DNA of 64,000 nt from GCA-2706205 sp964215955 (GTDB lineage Bacteria > Bdellovibrionota > Bacteriovoracia > Bacteriovoracales > Bacteriovoracaceae): NCBI GenBank assembly GCA_964215955.1, contig CAXPDR010000027.1, forward strand, positions 1 to 64,000. The letters are read 5' to 3'. A model generated the notes under the pieces. It ran no database searches and was not told the DNA's origin. It saw nothing but the letters and a program-made list of their open reading frames with translations. The position numbers were made by a program, and so were the translations under genes. Shown one piece after another: positions 51,791 to 60,911 of the stretch (position 1 is the first letter of the stretch; each line of letters opens with the position of its first letter).

Positions 51791-53679
51791 TTTAATTCTC
51801 CAAATTTTTCTTTTGTGAAATTTTCTAGTTTTTCGGCATTAACATCTTTAGGATCCCATTTTTCAAAAATGGTTAAATCTACTTTTCTTAAAATCATTTT
51901 AAGTAAAAGACTAGGTCTACTGCCTGCCTTTCCGCCATATTTTCGACTAAAAAAACTTCCCCAGAGACCATCAAGGGTCATTGGTATTACCGGAACTTGA
52001 ACTCTTTCAAGTATTCTTTCAATTCCAGGCTTAAATGCTGCTATCTTGCCATCGACTGTAATTGCTCCCTCAGGAAAAATACAAATAACTTCACCTTGTT
52101 TAAGCGCACTCTCAATGGTCTCCATCGCTTTATTTAAAATATCCTCATCCTCTTTTTTACCCGCTATAGGGATCACCTTCGCATCTCTAAAAAGATATTT
52201 AATTAAAGGAATTTTCATAAATTTATAGTACATAACAAACCGAACTGGTCTTTTAATAGCGGCGTAAATAATAAGCCAATCTGCAAAGCTAACGTGATTA
52301 CACGTAAGAATACAGCCTCCTTCATCAGGAATATTCTCATGTCCCTTCGTCTTAACTCTATAAGAAAGTCTTGATAAAATCATTGCGAAAAATCTAAGGA
52401 GAAACTCAGGTATAACTGAATAAATGTAAATTGAAACTATCAAATTCAATCCCGCCCATATTCCAAAAATTTCAGGCATACTTAGGCCAATTTGATAAAA
52501 TACAGTGAGAAGAATTGCTGAACAAACCATGAAAAAGGCATTAATAATATTCAAGCCTGCAATAACTCTAGCTCTTTCCTTTTCTTCTGCTCGATGCTGG
52601 ATAAAGGTATAAAGGGGTACTGTGAAAAAACCACTAAAAATAGAAAGTCCTAACAAATCAATTAGAACTCTCCAAAATGCAGGATTTTGAAAGAACTCTG
52701 TAAGACCAATAATTTCACTAGTCAGCTTTGTAGGTTGCCCAACAAGAAAAAGATCAAAAATAAAAATGCTCATTCCTATTGTCCCAAATGGAACAAGACC
52801 TAATTCTAATCTTTGCCGACTCATTTTTTCACAAAGAATGGAACCTAAGGCTACACCAATACTAAATAAACCTAGAAATAAAGTGACAACATGTTCATTT
52901 CCTCCAATGACATTTTTAACATAGCCAGGAAACATACTTAAAAGAGCAGCTCCTAAAAACCAAAACCACGAAATCCCTAAAATACTTAACCACACACTTT
53001 TAGTTTTTTTGGCGATTTTTATGATTGAATAGGAAGGTTTTAGGATTCCCCAATTAATTTTTAACTCGCTATTGGTTTTCTTTAACGGATGGACAAACCT
53101 GCTAAAACCAGTTCCCATTAGAGCAAAAAAGATAACAGAAATACCTACATACCAGGCTCCAGTCCCCTCAATGGCAATAAGAATTCCCCCAACTATTGTT
53201 CCTAAAAGAATCGCTACAAAGGTTCCCATTTCTACTAAGGCGTTGCCTTGAACTAACTCGTTATCATTGACAAGTTCTGGCAGAACAGCATACTTAACGG
53301 GGCCGAAGAAGGTAGATTGAAGACCCATAAAGAACAAAGTTATCATAAGAATATTGAGGCTACCCAAATAAAAACCTAATGCTCCAAAAAGCATAACTAA
53401 GACTTCCCAGACTTTAATATAAAACATAAGTTTATCTTTGGGATATTTATCACAAATCTGTCCGGCCATGGCCGAAAACAGAAAAAAAGGAAGGATAAAT
53501 ACGCCTCCACAAAGAGCGACCATGGATTCGGGAGATAATCCACCTAATTTCATTGATTGGTATGTGATTAACATCACCATTGCATTCTTATAAACATTAT
53601 CATTAAATGCCCCCAAAAATTGGGTCCAAAAGGTTGGCCAAAACCTTCGATCAAACATTAAATGTTTTTGATATTCCAT
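51787..53679 (-). CDS. MFS transporter-acyltransferase fusion (LplT/PlsC-like)
   Basis: This 630-residue protein joins an N-terminal major-facilitator transporter of the LplT type (about residues 1-420, twelve helices, starting FWTQFLGAFNDNVYKNAMVM) to a PlsC acyltransferase domain (about 430-630) with the catalytic H-x-x-x-x-D in CNHVSFADWLII and FPEGAITVDG. In E. coli, lysophospholipid import and re-acylation use separate LplT and Aas proteins. Here the transporter is fused directly to the acyltransferase, and the acyl-ACP synthetase domain of Aas is absent, so the acyl donor must be supplied otherwise. Confidence 0.9.
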   Translation of the reverse strand: MEYQKHLMFDRRFWPTFWTQFLGAFNDNVYKNAMVMLITYQSMKLGGLSPESMVALCGGVFILPFFLFSAMAGQICDKYPKDKLMFYIKVWEVLVMLFGALGFYLGSLNILMITLFFMGLQSTFFGPVKYAVLPELVNDNELVQGNALVEMGTFVAILLGTIVGGILIAIEGTGAWYVGISVIFFALMGTGFSRFVHPLKKTNSELKINWGILKPSYSIIKIAKKTKSVWLSILGISWFWFLGAALLSMFPGYVKNVIGGNEHVVTLFLGLFSIGVALGSILCEKMSRQRLELGLVPFGTIGMSIFIFDLFLVGQPTKLTSEIIGLTEFFQNPAFWRVLIDLLGLSIFSGFFTVPLYTFIQHRAEEKERARVIAGLNIINAFFMVCSAILLTVFYQIGLSMPEIFGIWAGLNLIVSIYIYSVIPEFLLRFFAMILSRLSYRVKTKGHENIPDEGGCILTCNHVSFADWLIIYAAIKRPVRFVMYYKFMKIPLIKYLFRDAKVIPIAGKKEDEDILNKAMETIESALKQGEVICIFPEGAITVDGKIAAFKPGIERILERVQVPVIPMTLDGLWGSFFSRKYGGKAGSRPSLLLKMILRKVDLTIFEKWDPKDVNAEKLENFTKEKFGELN

Positions 53680-53817
53680 AATTTTTTCCTTTTATAAATT
53701 TTCGAAAATTAGAGCTTTAAAATCAATATAAAAATGGAAACACTCAAGTTAAAACATGGGCCATATCATCCAAAATGGACCATCAATGGCTTAATATAGA
53801 AAAACAAAGGAGGATAT

Positions 53818-54027
53818 ATGAATATTTTATCTTGGATGAATAATAGGAGTAATAGATTAGATATTTACGATATTGCTTTAATAAAATGGTGTGTTTTTGT
53901 TCTTGCCTTGGCCATCGCTAAAGTATGGGAACCAATTTTATCGCTAGATTTAAATATTTATTTAATTTTGGCCTTAGTTTTTATGCTAAGACCAATTTAT
54001 AGATTTTATTTTAAGAAATTTCTTTAA
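53818..54027 (+). CDS. Small membrane protein
   Basis: This 69-residue protein has a strong ribosome site (AAAGGAGGATATATG) and two hydrophobic helices (IKWCVFVLALAIAKVW, and LNIYLILALVFMLRPIY) with positively charged ends. It is unlike any protein I recognise. Its end overlaps the tetR stop by about 17 bases. The strong ribosome site suggests real, perhaps high, translation. Confidence 0.68.
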   Translation: MNILSWMNNRSNRLDIYDIALIKWCVFVLALAIAKVWEPILSLDLNIYLILALVFMLRPIYRFYFKKFL

Positions 54028-54622
54028 GAAGAATCCTTACGACTCTTTTTAGATCATCTTTAATACTGTCCCTAGTCACCCCCACTTCTCTCATGGAGCT
54101 ACAGATAGATGTATTACACATAACCAAAGATTTATGGGTAATTAAGGAAAAGATAGTTCGAACCGCCCATTGAACATCATCAAACTTAGCATTTGGGTGT
54201 TGTTCCATGATAAATTTAACAAAATATTCACCACCAGGTGGCCCTTTGAACTTTTCTAAATGAGACCCAATAACAGCACCAGCTTGATCCCCCAAATGAT
54301 CTGTACTAATGATTAATTTAAAAGCTGTTCTTAAGTCTTCAGCATTTGCAACAAAATGCTCATATACAGCTCCTGCGAAATCTTCTACAGTGCAGTTTTG
54401 ATGATTATCATAGATAGCTTTAACTTCAGTATCAGTATCTACGATACTTTGATGGATAGTCTGTAAATAAAGATTCTCCTTATTTTGAAAGTGATAATTT
54501 ATTGCTGCGATATTTACTTCGCTTTCTTTAGCTATCTCCCTAACACTTGTGCCATTATAACCTTTATCAGCAAAAAGTTTATGGGATACCTTTAAAATTT
54601 TCTCTTTCGTAGAATCATTCAT
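54011..54622 (-). CDS. TetR-family repressor of the RND-TolC operon
   Basis: This 203-residue protein is a TetR/AcrR-type repressor: the N-terminal helix-turn-helix reads VREIAKESEVNIAAINYHFQNKENLYLQTI, followed by a ligand-binding domain that resembles the CecR/YbiH branch. ATG 54622 overlaps the stop of the RND gene (ATGAATGA), so it is co-translated with the pump it probably controls. The paired inverted repeats at 59304-59361, at the operon start, are its likely operators, giving autoregulation. The effector is unknown. Confidence 0.9.
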   Translation of the reverse strand: MNDSTKEKILKVSHKLFADKGYNGTSVREIAKESEVNIAAINYHFQNKENLYLQTIHQSIVDTDTEVKAIYDNHQNCTVEDFAGAVYEHFVANAEDLRTAFKLIISTDHLGDQAGAVIGSHLEKFKGPPGGEYFVKFIMEQHPNAKFDDVQWAVRTIFSLITHKSLVMCNTSICSSMREVGVTRDSIKDDLKRVVRILLKEIS

Positions 54623-57600
54623 GGTCTTTCTCCATCTCAACAGTAGTCGCACTCTGTAAGCCAGTTGCAACTTCTTTGGCAAAATGTTCACCTGCATCTG
54701 AGGATACGTGCTCCTCTTCTTCATTTCCTGCAAATATTTTAAAACCTTTTAAATAATTATTCCAGTCCTCAAGAATAGCATAAGCACATGGAACCCACAT
54801 AAGAGTTAAGATTGTACCTGAGGTCAATCCCCATGCCATCGCCATGGTCATTGGAACCAGCATAGAGTCACTTCCTCCAATTCCATAGGCAGTAGGAATT
54901 AAGCCTGAAACAGTAGTTAAGGAAGTTACAAGAACTGCTCTTAATCTCATCCCGGAAGCCTTAACAAGAATTTCATGCAGCTCCATTTTCCCTTCTTCTC
55001 TCATTTGATCGATAAAGGAAATAAGGACGATACCTGAGTTTACAATAATTCCAGCAAGACCAATAACACCAATCATCGCCAAGAATGATATAGGTTTGTT
55101 GTGAAAAAAGAAGGCGATTGAAAACCCTACTAACCCTAAAGGTATAGTAGACATTATAATGATTGGTCTTAAATATGAGCTAAATAAGAAAACCAATAAT
55201 GCAAAGATACCAATAAGAGCAATAATTAAAGCTTCACCAAGTGATTGCATCGACTCTTTTGTATTTTCACTTTCACCACCAAAAACTAAAGAAACATCAG
55301 GATATTTAGGGGAAAGTCTGTCAAACGCTTCTTGTAGTTTTTGATTAGCAACAATACTAGTAATTTTTGATTCATCAATATCTCCCGTAAGAGTTTTTGA
55401 TCTTTTAAAATCAAATCTTTTAATTTCATGAGACCCCTCAGTCACCTCAAGCTTGGCAACAGTGCTTACTGGAACAAGATTTCCCATAGAATCCATAGTT
55501 TTAATATCTTGAATATTTTCATTCACTTGCCTAGATTTATCCAAATATCTTACATTTAAATCAACTTCCTTATTATCAAGGGTAACTTTTGAGATCATGG
55601 TCCCAGATAAAGCTGTTCTAATAGCAGAACCTATAGAGTTAACAGTAAGTCCTAACTGGTCAGCTTTTGCATAATTTATTCTAACCTTTATTTCCTCTTC
55701 TCCGAGAATATCATTAATTTTTAAATCTCTAACTCCAGGAATCTTAGCCATTTCAGCTTTAATCTCTTCTGCCATAGCAGTTAGGTTTTCTGCATTATTT
55801 GATCTAAAAGTACCATTAATTGGCTCACCAACAGGAGGGCCATTTGCCTGGGCTTCAAAAGTCACCTCAGTGGCCTTAAGGGGCTGAGACATTCTCATTT
55901 TTTTAAGAAAGTCAGTATATACGATATTATATTTCGCATAGGATGAGGCATATACGATGAATAATCCATGATTTTCACCTGTAGCACCCTTTGGATCTGT
56001 AGGCCCGACACTAGATGTACCAGCTCTGGCCGTAATACCTCTTTGCCAATCACCAAGATTTTCTTGTAGTTGTTTTTGGATATAGATCATTTCCTTTTTA
56101 GTTTCTTCTACTGAAGTACCTCTAGGCATTTCAACTCGACCTAAATAAATTTCAGTCTGCTCAGGTGGGAATAACATAAATTTATTTCCAACGGTCATTA
56201 ATGCCAGAGATCCAAATAAGATTCCTCCAAAAGCTAGGAAAACTAAATATCTACGAGATACTAGTACATCCATAAAAGCTTCAAACTTTAAGATAAACTT
56301 ATGAAACCAATCTCTTTTAACCTCTTCAGGTTTGACCGTTTTATTTCCACCTGCAAATCTCAATCTCATTGGAAGAAAAAAGAAACTTTCAAAAAGAGAA
56401 ATAAGAATAGATATAGTGACAATAATAGGGATATATTTAATAAATTGTCCCATAATCCCTTTGGTCACTAACATAGGTAAAAAAGCTGCAATAGTAGTAA
56501 AACCTGTAGTTGAAATTGGAAGCCATAGCTGTTTAACCGAAACAAATGCTGCATCCATTGAAGATAAACCTTCGTCATCTTTAAGTCTTGCGAAGTTCTC
56601 TGAGATAACAACTGAATTATCAACTAACATCCCAAGGGCGATAACTAGTGCTAATATTGTAATAGCATCTAAGTTCATTCCAAAAATAGGCATAAAACCA
56701 ACAGTTGCCATAACGGCTAAAGGAAGAGACATCGAAGCTACTAAACCAATTTTTCCAGGAAGAAAGATAAAAAGGAAAACAACAACAAGAATTAAACCAG
56801 AAATAGCATTTGAAGCTAGGATTTCAAGTTTTTGCTTAACTTTATCCCCTTCATTATTATAAACCTTAATTTTAAATTGGCCGTCGTATTGAGTCTGAAA
56901 TCTTTTAATAATCTCATCGACTTCATGAACAAGAGCTAGAGTATCTGCTCCACCCTTTTTATTAACAATAAGAAAGGTAGCCGTTTCTCCGTCAAATGTG
57001 GCCAGAGTTTGGGCATCTTCTTCACCATCAATCACTTCAGCAATATCTTTCAATAATACTTTTTGCCCTGAAAAGTTTGATCTAACCACAAGTTCACCTA
57101 GCTCTTTAGCACTTTCAACTTTTCCCTCTACTCTGATAAGCTTTCTTACTCCACCATTGTCTAGATCACCACCAGGGATATCAACATTTCTATTTTTGAT
57201 TTTATTTAAAACTTCTTCTAGCCCAATGTGATAACTAGCAAGTTTATCTTCATCTAGTCGAATATTGAATTGTCTTTTTCTAAAACCAACAAGCCTAACA
57301 TTTTTTACTTTTTTAGAATCTTCTAACTCTTCTTTCATTGTATCAGCAACAAGATCCCTTGCTCTGTTAGTATTATCTCCAATTATGGCTAGCTCAACAG
57401 CTGGAAATTCTTCAGAATTAATTTCCATATAGTCAGGATCATCTTTCAAATCAACCGGAAGGGTATTAACCTCTTTTACAGCTTTTTGAAGTTCATCGAG
57501 AACCTCGTCCTCATCCTCATTATCCATATCAACTCTTACTAAGATAGTTGATAGCCCAGATTTAGAGACTGATTTGACGTCTTTTAGTCCTGAGACTTCT

Positions 57601-57818
57601 CTTATCTTATCCTCGATAGGCTTAGTAATTTTGGTTTCAATATCACTCGCAGTTGCACCATCATACCTTGTTGTAATTTGCGCCATAGCAAAGTTAACAT
57701 TTGGGTAAGACTCTGCATTAAGTTTTAGTAATCCCATCACTCCAAAGACAACCATCATGAAGGATAAAATTAAAGTTAACTTATGGTTTTCTAGAAAAAA
57801 TTTAATAATCTGGTTCAT
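54615..57818 (-). CDS. RND-family efflux permease
   Basis: This 1067-residue protein is an AcrB-type inner-membrane pump: twelve helices, two large periplasmic loops, and the TM4 motif ALGMLVDNSVVISENFARL with a proton-relay Asp. In AcrB a second Asp follows; here it is Asn. The usual relay Lys of TM10 is also absent (GIIVNSGIVLISF), so proton coupling may differ, as in other RND subfamilies. It lies two bases behind the TolC-like gene. No membrane-fusion (adaptor) gene is in this operon, although RND pumps normally need one. Confidence 0.94.
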   Translation of the reverse strand: MNQIIKFFLENHKLTLILSFMMVVFGVMGLLKLNAESYPNVNFAMAQITTRYDGATASDIETKITKPIEDKIREVSGLKDVKSVSKSGLSTILVRVDMDNEDEDEVLDELQKAVKEVNTLPVDLKDDPDYMEINSEEFPAVELAIIGDNTNRARDLVADTMKEELEDSKKVKNVRLVGFRKRQFNIRLDEDKLASYHIGLEEVLNKIKNRNVDIPGGDLDNGGVRKLIRVEGKVESAKELGELVVRSNFSGQKVLLKDIAEVIDGEEDAQTLATFDGETATFLIVNKKGGADTLALVHEVDEIIKRFQTQYDGQFKIKVYNNEGDKVKQKLEILASNAISGLILVVVFLFIFLPGKIGLVASMSLPLAVMATVGFMPIFGMNLDAITILALVIALGMLVDNSVVISENFARLKDDEGLSSMDAAFVSVKQLWLPISTTGFTTIAAFLPMLVTKGIMGQFIKYIPIIVTISILISLFESFFFLPMRLRFAGGNKTVKPEEVKRDWFHKFILKFEAFMDVLVSRRYLVFLAFGGILFGSLALMTVGNKFMLFPPEQTEIYLGRVEMPRGTSVEETKKEMIYIQKQLQENLGDWQRGITARAGTSSVGPTDPKGATGENHGLFIVYASSYAKYNIVYTDFLKKMRMSQPLKATEVTFEAQANGPPVGEPINGTFRSNNAENLTAMAEEIKAEMAKIPGVRDLKINDILGEEEIKVRINYAKADQLGLTVNSIGSAIRTALSGTMISKVTLDNKEVDLNVRYLDKSRQVNENIQDIKTMDSMGNLVPVSTVAKLEVTEGSHEIKRFDFKRSKTLTGDIDESKITSIVANQKLQEAFDRLSPKYPDVSLVFGGESENTKESMQSLGEALIIALIGIFALLVFLFSSYLRPIIIMSTIPLGLVGFSIAFFFHNKPISFLAMIGVIGLAGIIVNSGIVLISFIDQMREEGKMELHEILVKASGMRLRAVLVTSLTTVSGLIPTAYGIGGSDSMLVPMTMAMAWGLTSGTILTLMWVPCAYAILEDWNNYLKGFKIFAGNEEEEHVSSDAGEHFAKEVATGLQSATTVEMEKDHE

Positions 57819-57820
57819 AA

Positions 57821-59290
57821 TTATTTCCTATTGAAGTTACATGGGTAAGTATTAAAAACAGCAAAATAATCTAAAATCGTATTTACAACCATTAATTGAG
57901 TATCAACAATCGTCAAATCACTTTGTAATAATGAATCTTCATCTTGAATTAAAGCATATTCAGGAATTCTCGCCTGGGAGTATTTCTTTTTCATTTCTTT
58001 GACCCTAATTGCCAATTGTTTAGAATTAGATCTTTGTTCTTTTATTAACGAATTTAAAAGTTTTATCGATTTCTGAACTTGTTTATGAGTTGATAAAACA
58101 TTAGTTTCTAAATTTGAGATATTCGCATCAAACTGCTTTTCGGTATAAGCTTCTTTAACAGCTGTTGTTCCTTTTTTATTTTCACCAAAAGGAATCGTAA
58201 GACTAATTCCTGCACTGAATCCAGATCTATCATTATCTCTTAAATCTTCTACTGAATCAGAATAACTCCCACTATAATTAGAGTCATCGTCTGTTTCGCT
58301 CGCCACACCTACTCTTTGGAAAGCTAAATCAAGTTTTAAATCGATATCATCATATTTCTCATCAACTTTTAACTGCCTTCCTTGAACTGATTTTAATAGC
58401 CCAACGATTTCATCATATTTAGTATGTTCAAATGGAACTTGTTTTTGGCCATCAATTTGAGCAGAGCAAGACAACACCTCAAAAATAGTTTTATCGATAT
58501 TATAATCACCTAATTTAAACTCTTTTCCATTCAAGTCTGGAAACAAGTCTCTTAGGTTTTTAAAGAGAACTTCTCTTTCGTATTCAAGGGCAAGTAATGA
58601 ACCTTTTCTTTGATGAACCAAGGATTCAAACCTTGCAACTTCCGCCCTATCAGATACTGATGCTGCTTTTCTTCTTCTTGCATCGGCAGCTTGTTTCTTG
58701 GCCGTTTCATGTAAGTTTTGAGTAATTTTTATTTTTTGAGAATTGGCTACAATCGACCAATATAGTTTTCTCACGTTAACACTTAAAACATTTTTAGAAA
58801 TTTCTTCTTGTAATTCATCTTTCTTCTTAAGATCTTGGAGATTTTCAAAGTTGGATTTTGTGATGGCACCCATAAAGTCTTTCCATAAATCCATTTGAAT
58901 ACCAAACTTATCTGTAGTCGTTGTTAAATCCGTATAATTATCATCAGCACTTCTCACGTCCACTGAACGATTTAAATCTAAAACAACTCCATACTTAGTG
59001 TATTTTTTTACACCCATCTGGTATTGGTTCACGTTACTAAAAACAGGTTGATAAGAAATTAGGGCCTTCTCTTTAGTGTTAGCGTGAGAGGCTCCCGTGT
59101 AAAACTCATAACCAAATCTATCTTTCATCTCCTCTGCATTAATTTTTGAAGCTAAAAATGTAGATTCGATTTCACTTAAAGTTGGGTTTTGTGCTTTGAC
59201 CTTTGCTTGAAGTGTTTCTTCTGTAATAACGAATTCAGTAGCAAAAACTGAGCCCGACAACAGAAAAACCAGTGGTGTGATATATTTCAT
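57821..59290 (-). CDS. TolC-like outer-membrane efflux protein
   Basis: This 489-residue protein has a signal peptide (MKYITPLVFLLSGSVFA) and two long helical hairpin regions with coiled-coil pattern (for example FENLQDLKKKDELQEEISK and DARRRKAASVSDRAEVARF), together with barrel strands, as in the TolC/OEP family of outer-membrane exit ducts. It has the expected length. As the first gene of the operon it lies directly behind the operator-promoter region at 59300-59361. The partner RND gene follows after two bases. Confidence 0.9.
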   Translation of the reverse strand: MKYITPLVFLLSGSVFATEFVITEETLQAKVKAQNPTLSEIESTFLASKINAEEMKDRFGYEFYTGASHANTKEKALISYQPVFSNVNQYQMGVKKYTKYGVVLDLNRSVDVRSADDNYTDLTTTTDKFGIQMDLWKDFMGAITKSNFENLQDLKKKDELQEEISKNVLSVNVRKLYWSIVANSQKIKITQNLHETAKKQAADARRRKAASVSDRAEVARFESLVHQRKGSLLALEYEREVLFKNLRDLFPDLNGKEFKLGDYNIDKTIFEVLSCSAQIDGQKQVPFEHTKYDEIVGLLKSVQGRQLKVDEKYDDIDLKLDLAFQRVGVASETDDDSNYSGSYSDSVEDLRDNDRSGFSAGISLTIPFGENKKGTTAVKEAYTEKQFDANISNLETNVLSTHKQVQKSIKLLNSLIKEQRSNSKQLAIRVKEMKKKYSQARIPEYALIQDEDSLLQSDLTIVDTQLMVVNTILDYFAVFNTYPCNFNRK

Positions 59291-59303
59291 GTTTTCTCCT
59301 AAT

Positions 59304-59361
59304 TCAAACGTTTGTTTTAAATGAATGTAACATGAAATCGTTTTTTTTCAAACAAACGTTT
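59304..59361 (-). promoter_or_regulatory. Efflux operon promoter with two inverted TetR-type operators
   Basis: AAACGTTTGTTT occurs at 59304-59315 and, inverted, as AAACAAACGTTT at 59350-59361. Between them on the minus strand lies a sigma-70-like promoter: TTGAAA (59346-59351), an 18-base spacer and TACATT (59322-59327). The left site contains the perfect palindrome CAAACGTTTG. This is the expected layout for repression by the TetR protein encoded at the end of the same operon. Confidence 0.7.
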
Positions 59362-59423
59362 AATTAAAAGAAAAAATCTCTATAATTTTAATAACTTAAT
59401 TAAATAAAGAAGACTTTAAGAGC

Positions 59424-60443
59424 TCAATATAAATCATTTAATACATCGAAAACTGCCTCACCTTGTTGCATTAGGGATGTTTTATTACGGCTTTTACTGT
59501 TATTTTTTTTGATGTCCCTAGGGGTTTCGTGAGTGAGAGCATGAAGTCCGTAATTTTTTACCATGACGATTCTGGCCATTTTAGGGTGTCCATTTGATAG
59601 TTTATAATTTCCACCCTGCCAGAGGTCATAACGAGCTAATTGATCAATAAAGTTCTGTTGATGGTTATAGAAGTCACGATTGATAAAATCATCCTCAACT
59701 CTATAGATGAAGTCCTCGGAGAAAGAACCATGCATATCTAATACTGCCACTATATTTTTTCTATTTTTAAGGTATGGTTTTAGATCCTTATGAATTATCT
59801 TTGCCTCATCATAGCTTTTTGCAACATCGAAACTCCAGCTTCTGTTTAGATCACGACCATTTTCATTATAGCGTGACTGAGCTTCCGCTCCATCGGGATT
59901 AACCATAGGATATAAAATAAGTTGAAACTCTGTATGAAAAGTCTCATTCGCTTTCAAAAACTTATTTATAAAGCCTTCAATAATCCAATTCGCAGTTCCT
60001 TCATCTCCATGATGTCTTCCAAACATTACGATAGTTTTTTTATTCGGATCAAAACTCGTAGGCTTTAACGCATACAAATTTCTATTTTCAATGCTTTTTC
60101 CAACTATGGTCGTCTCATAGCCTAGATTTTGAAACTTATTATTATTTTCTGCTAAGAACTTCCCCATTCGTGAATATCGATAATAATCGATATATTTTCT
60201 ATTATATCTTGAAAAATCTCCTAGAAACTTATGTTCAGGGATTTGTACTTTATACAACTGAATAGAGTTTATATTAAGATCTGTTAATTTTACGAATTTA
60301 TTATCCGAAGTCTCAATATGAGCTGTTTTGAATTTATAGCTTTTTTGTAAAAGCTCAAAACCACTAATTTCTAACTCTTTAATACATTCTCCAAATGTAA
60401 TACTACCAGTTAAAAGACAAATGGCCATAATCGTGTACTTCAT
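59424..60443 (-). CDS. Secreted M14-family zinc carboxypeptidase
   Basis: This 339-residue protein has a signal peptide (cleavage near residue 18) and an M14 metallocarboxypeptidase domain: zinc motif GRHHGDEGTANW (H-x-x-E), YPMVNPDGAEAQSRYNENGRDLNRSW with substrate-binding Arg and Asn, the third zinc His in LDMHGSFSED, and the general base Glu in ALTHETP. It may trim C-terminal residues of peptides or peptidoglycan peptides. It lies upstream of the TolC gene on the same strand but with operators between, so it is a separate unit. Confidence 0.92.
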   Translation of the reverse strand: MKYTIMAICLLTGSITFGECIKELEISGFELLQKSYKFKTAHIETSDNKFVKLTDLNINSIQLYKVQIPEHKFLGDFSRYNRKYIDYYRYSRMGKFLAENNNKFQNLGYETTIVGKSIENRNLYALKPTSFDPNKKTIVMFGRHHGDEGTANWIIEGFINKFLKANETFHTEFQLILYPMVNPDGAEAQSRYNENGRDLNRSWSFDVAKSYDEAKIIHKDLKPYLKNRKNIVAVLDMHGSFSEDFIYRVEDDFINRDFYNHQQNFIDQLARYDLWQGGNYKLSNGHPKMARIVMVKNYGLHALTHETPRDIKKNNSKSRNKTSLMQQGEAVFDVLNDLY

Positions 60444-60911
60444 ATTTTTCTCCTTAAAGTATTATTGAGCGTACATTTTTTTTTTGAATTTGGCTAAAAT
60501 TGAGGTAACGCAGTGACTAGATATAAAAAAACCTCTCACAATAAGGGCTTGATATATTTTTATTATAAAAGCATTATTAAAGTTTAATCTCCATCTTCTT
60601 TAAGCCTTTGTTTAAATCATTATTATTTTTTACCATGGCAATAATCCCTTTCTAACTTATCCTTCATTTTGTGATATTGAGAATTCAAATCAAAGGCAGC
60701 GAAACTCGCCCAAGAAAAAGTAATGAAATAAGCAATAAATATCTCATGATCCCAAACTCCTAAAAAATAGTTCTTTGAATAATTTCCTAATTTTGTCTAA
60801 CAATTCAACATTTTCTTAACTTTCCAAATTGAATCCTCCAAATAACTGATTTCATGTGCCATCAACTGGCATAAGTGCTGCACTAACTAATTTAAACTAA
60901 GGAGAGACTTT
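60444..60911. other. Intergenic region holding a decayed small gene
   Basis: About 470 bases lie between the carboxypeptidase start and the next plus-strand gene. It contains the pseudogene at 60577-60747 and the likely promoter region of the next gene from about 60830. Nothing else was recognised. Confidence 0.5.
60577..60747 (-). pseudogene. Decayed small secreted protein gene with two compensating frameshifts
   Basis: ATG 60747 has AGGAG nine bases upstream and starts a signal peptide (MRYLLLISLLFLG), but the frame soon stops. The next frame continues with WASFAAFDLNSQYHKMKDK and YCHGKK, and the original frame resumes through NNNDLNKGLKKMEIKL to TAA at 60577-60579. Read with both shifts it gives one exported peptide of about 57 residues. 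The shifts fall near homopolymers, so sequence errors are an alternative. Confidence 0.4.

Noticed and set aside
56332..56862. Plus-strand 176-codon ORF inside the RND gene
   Set aside because: It lies opposite the membrane part of the RND gene; such shadow frames are expected there and it has no features of its own.
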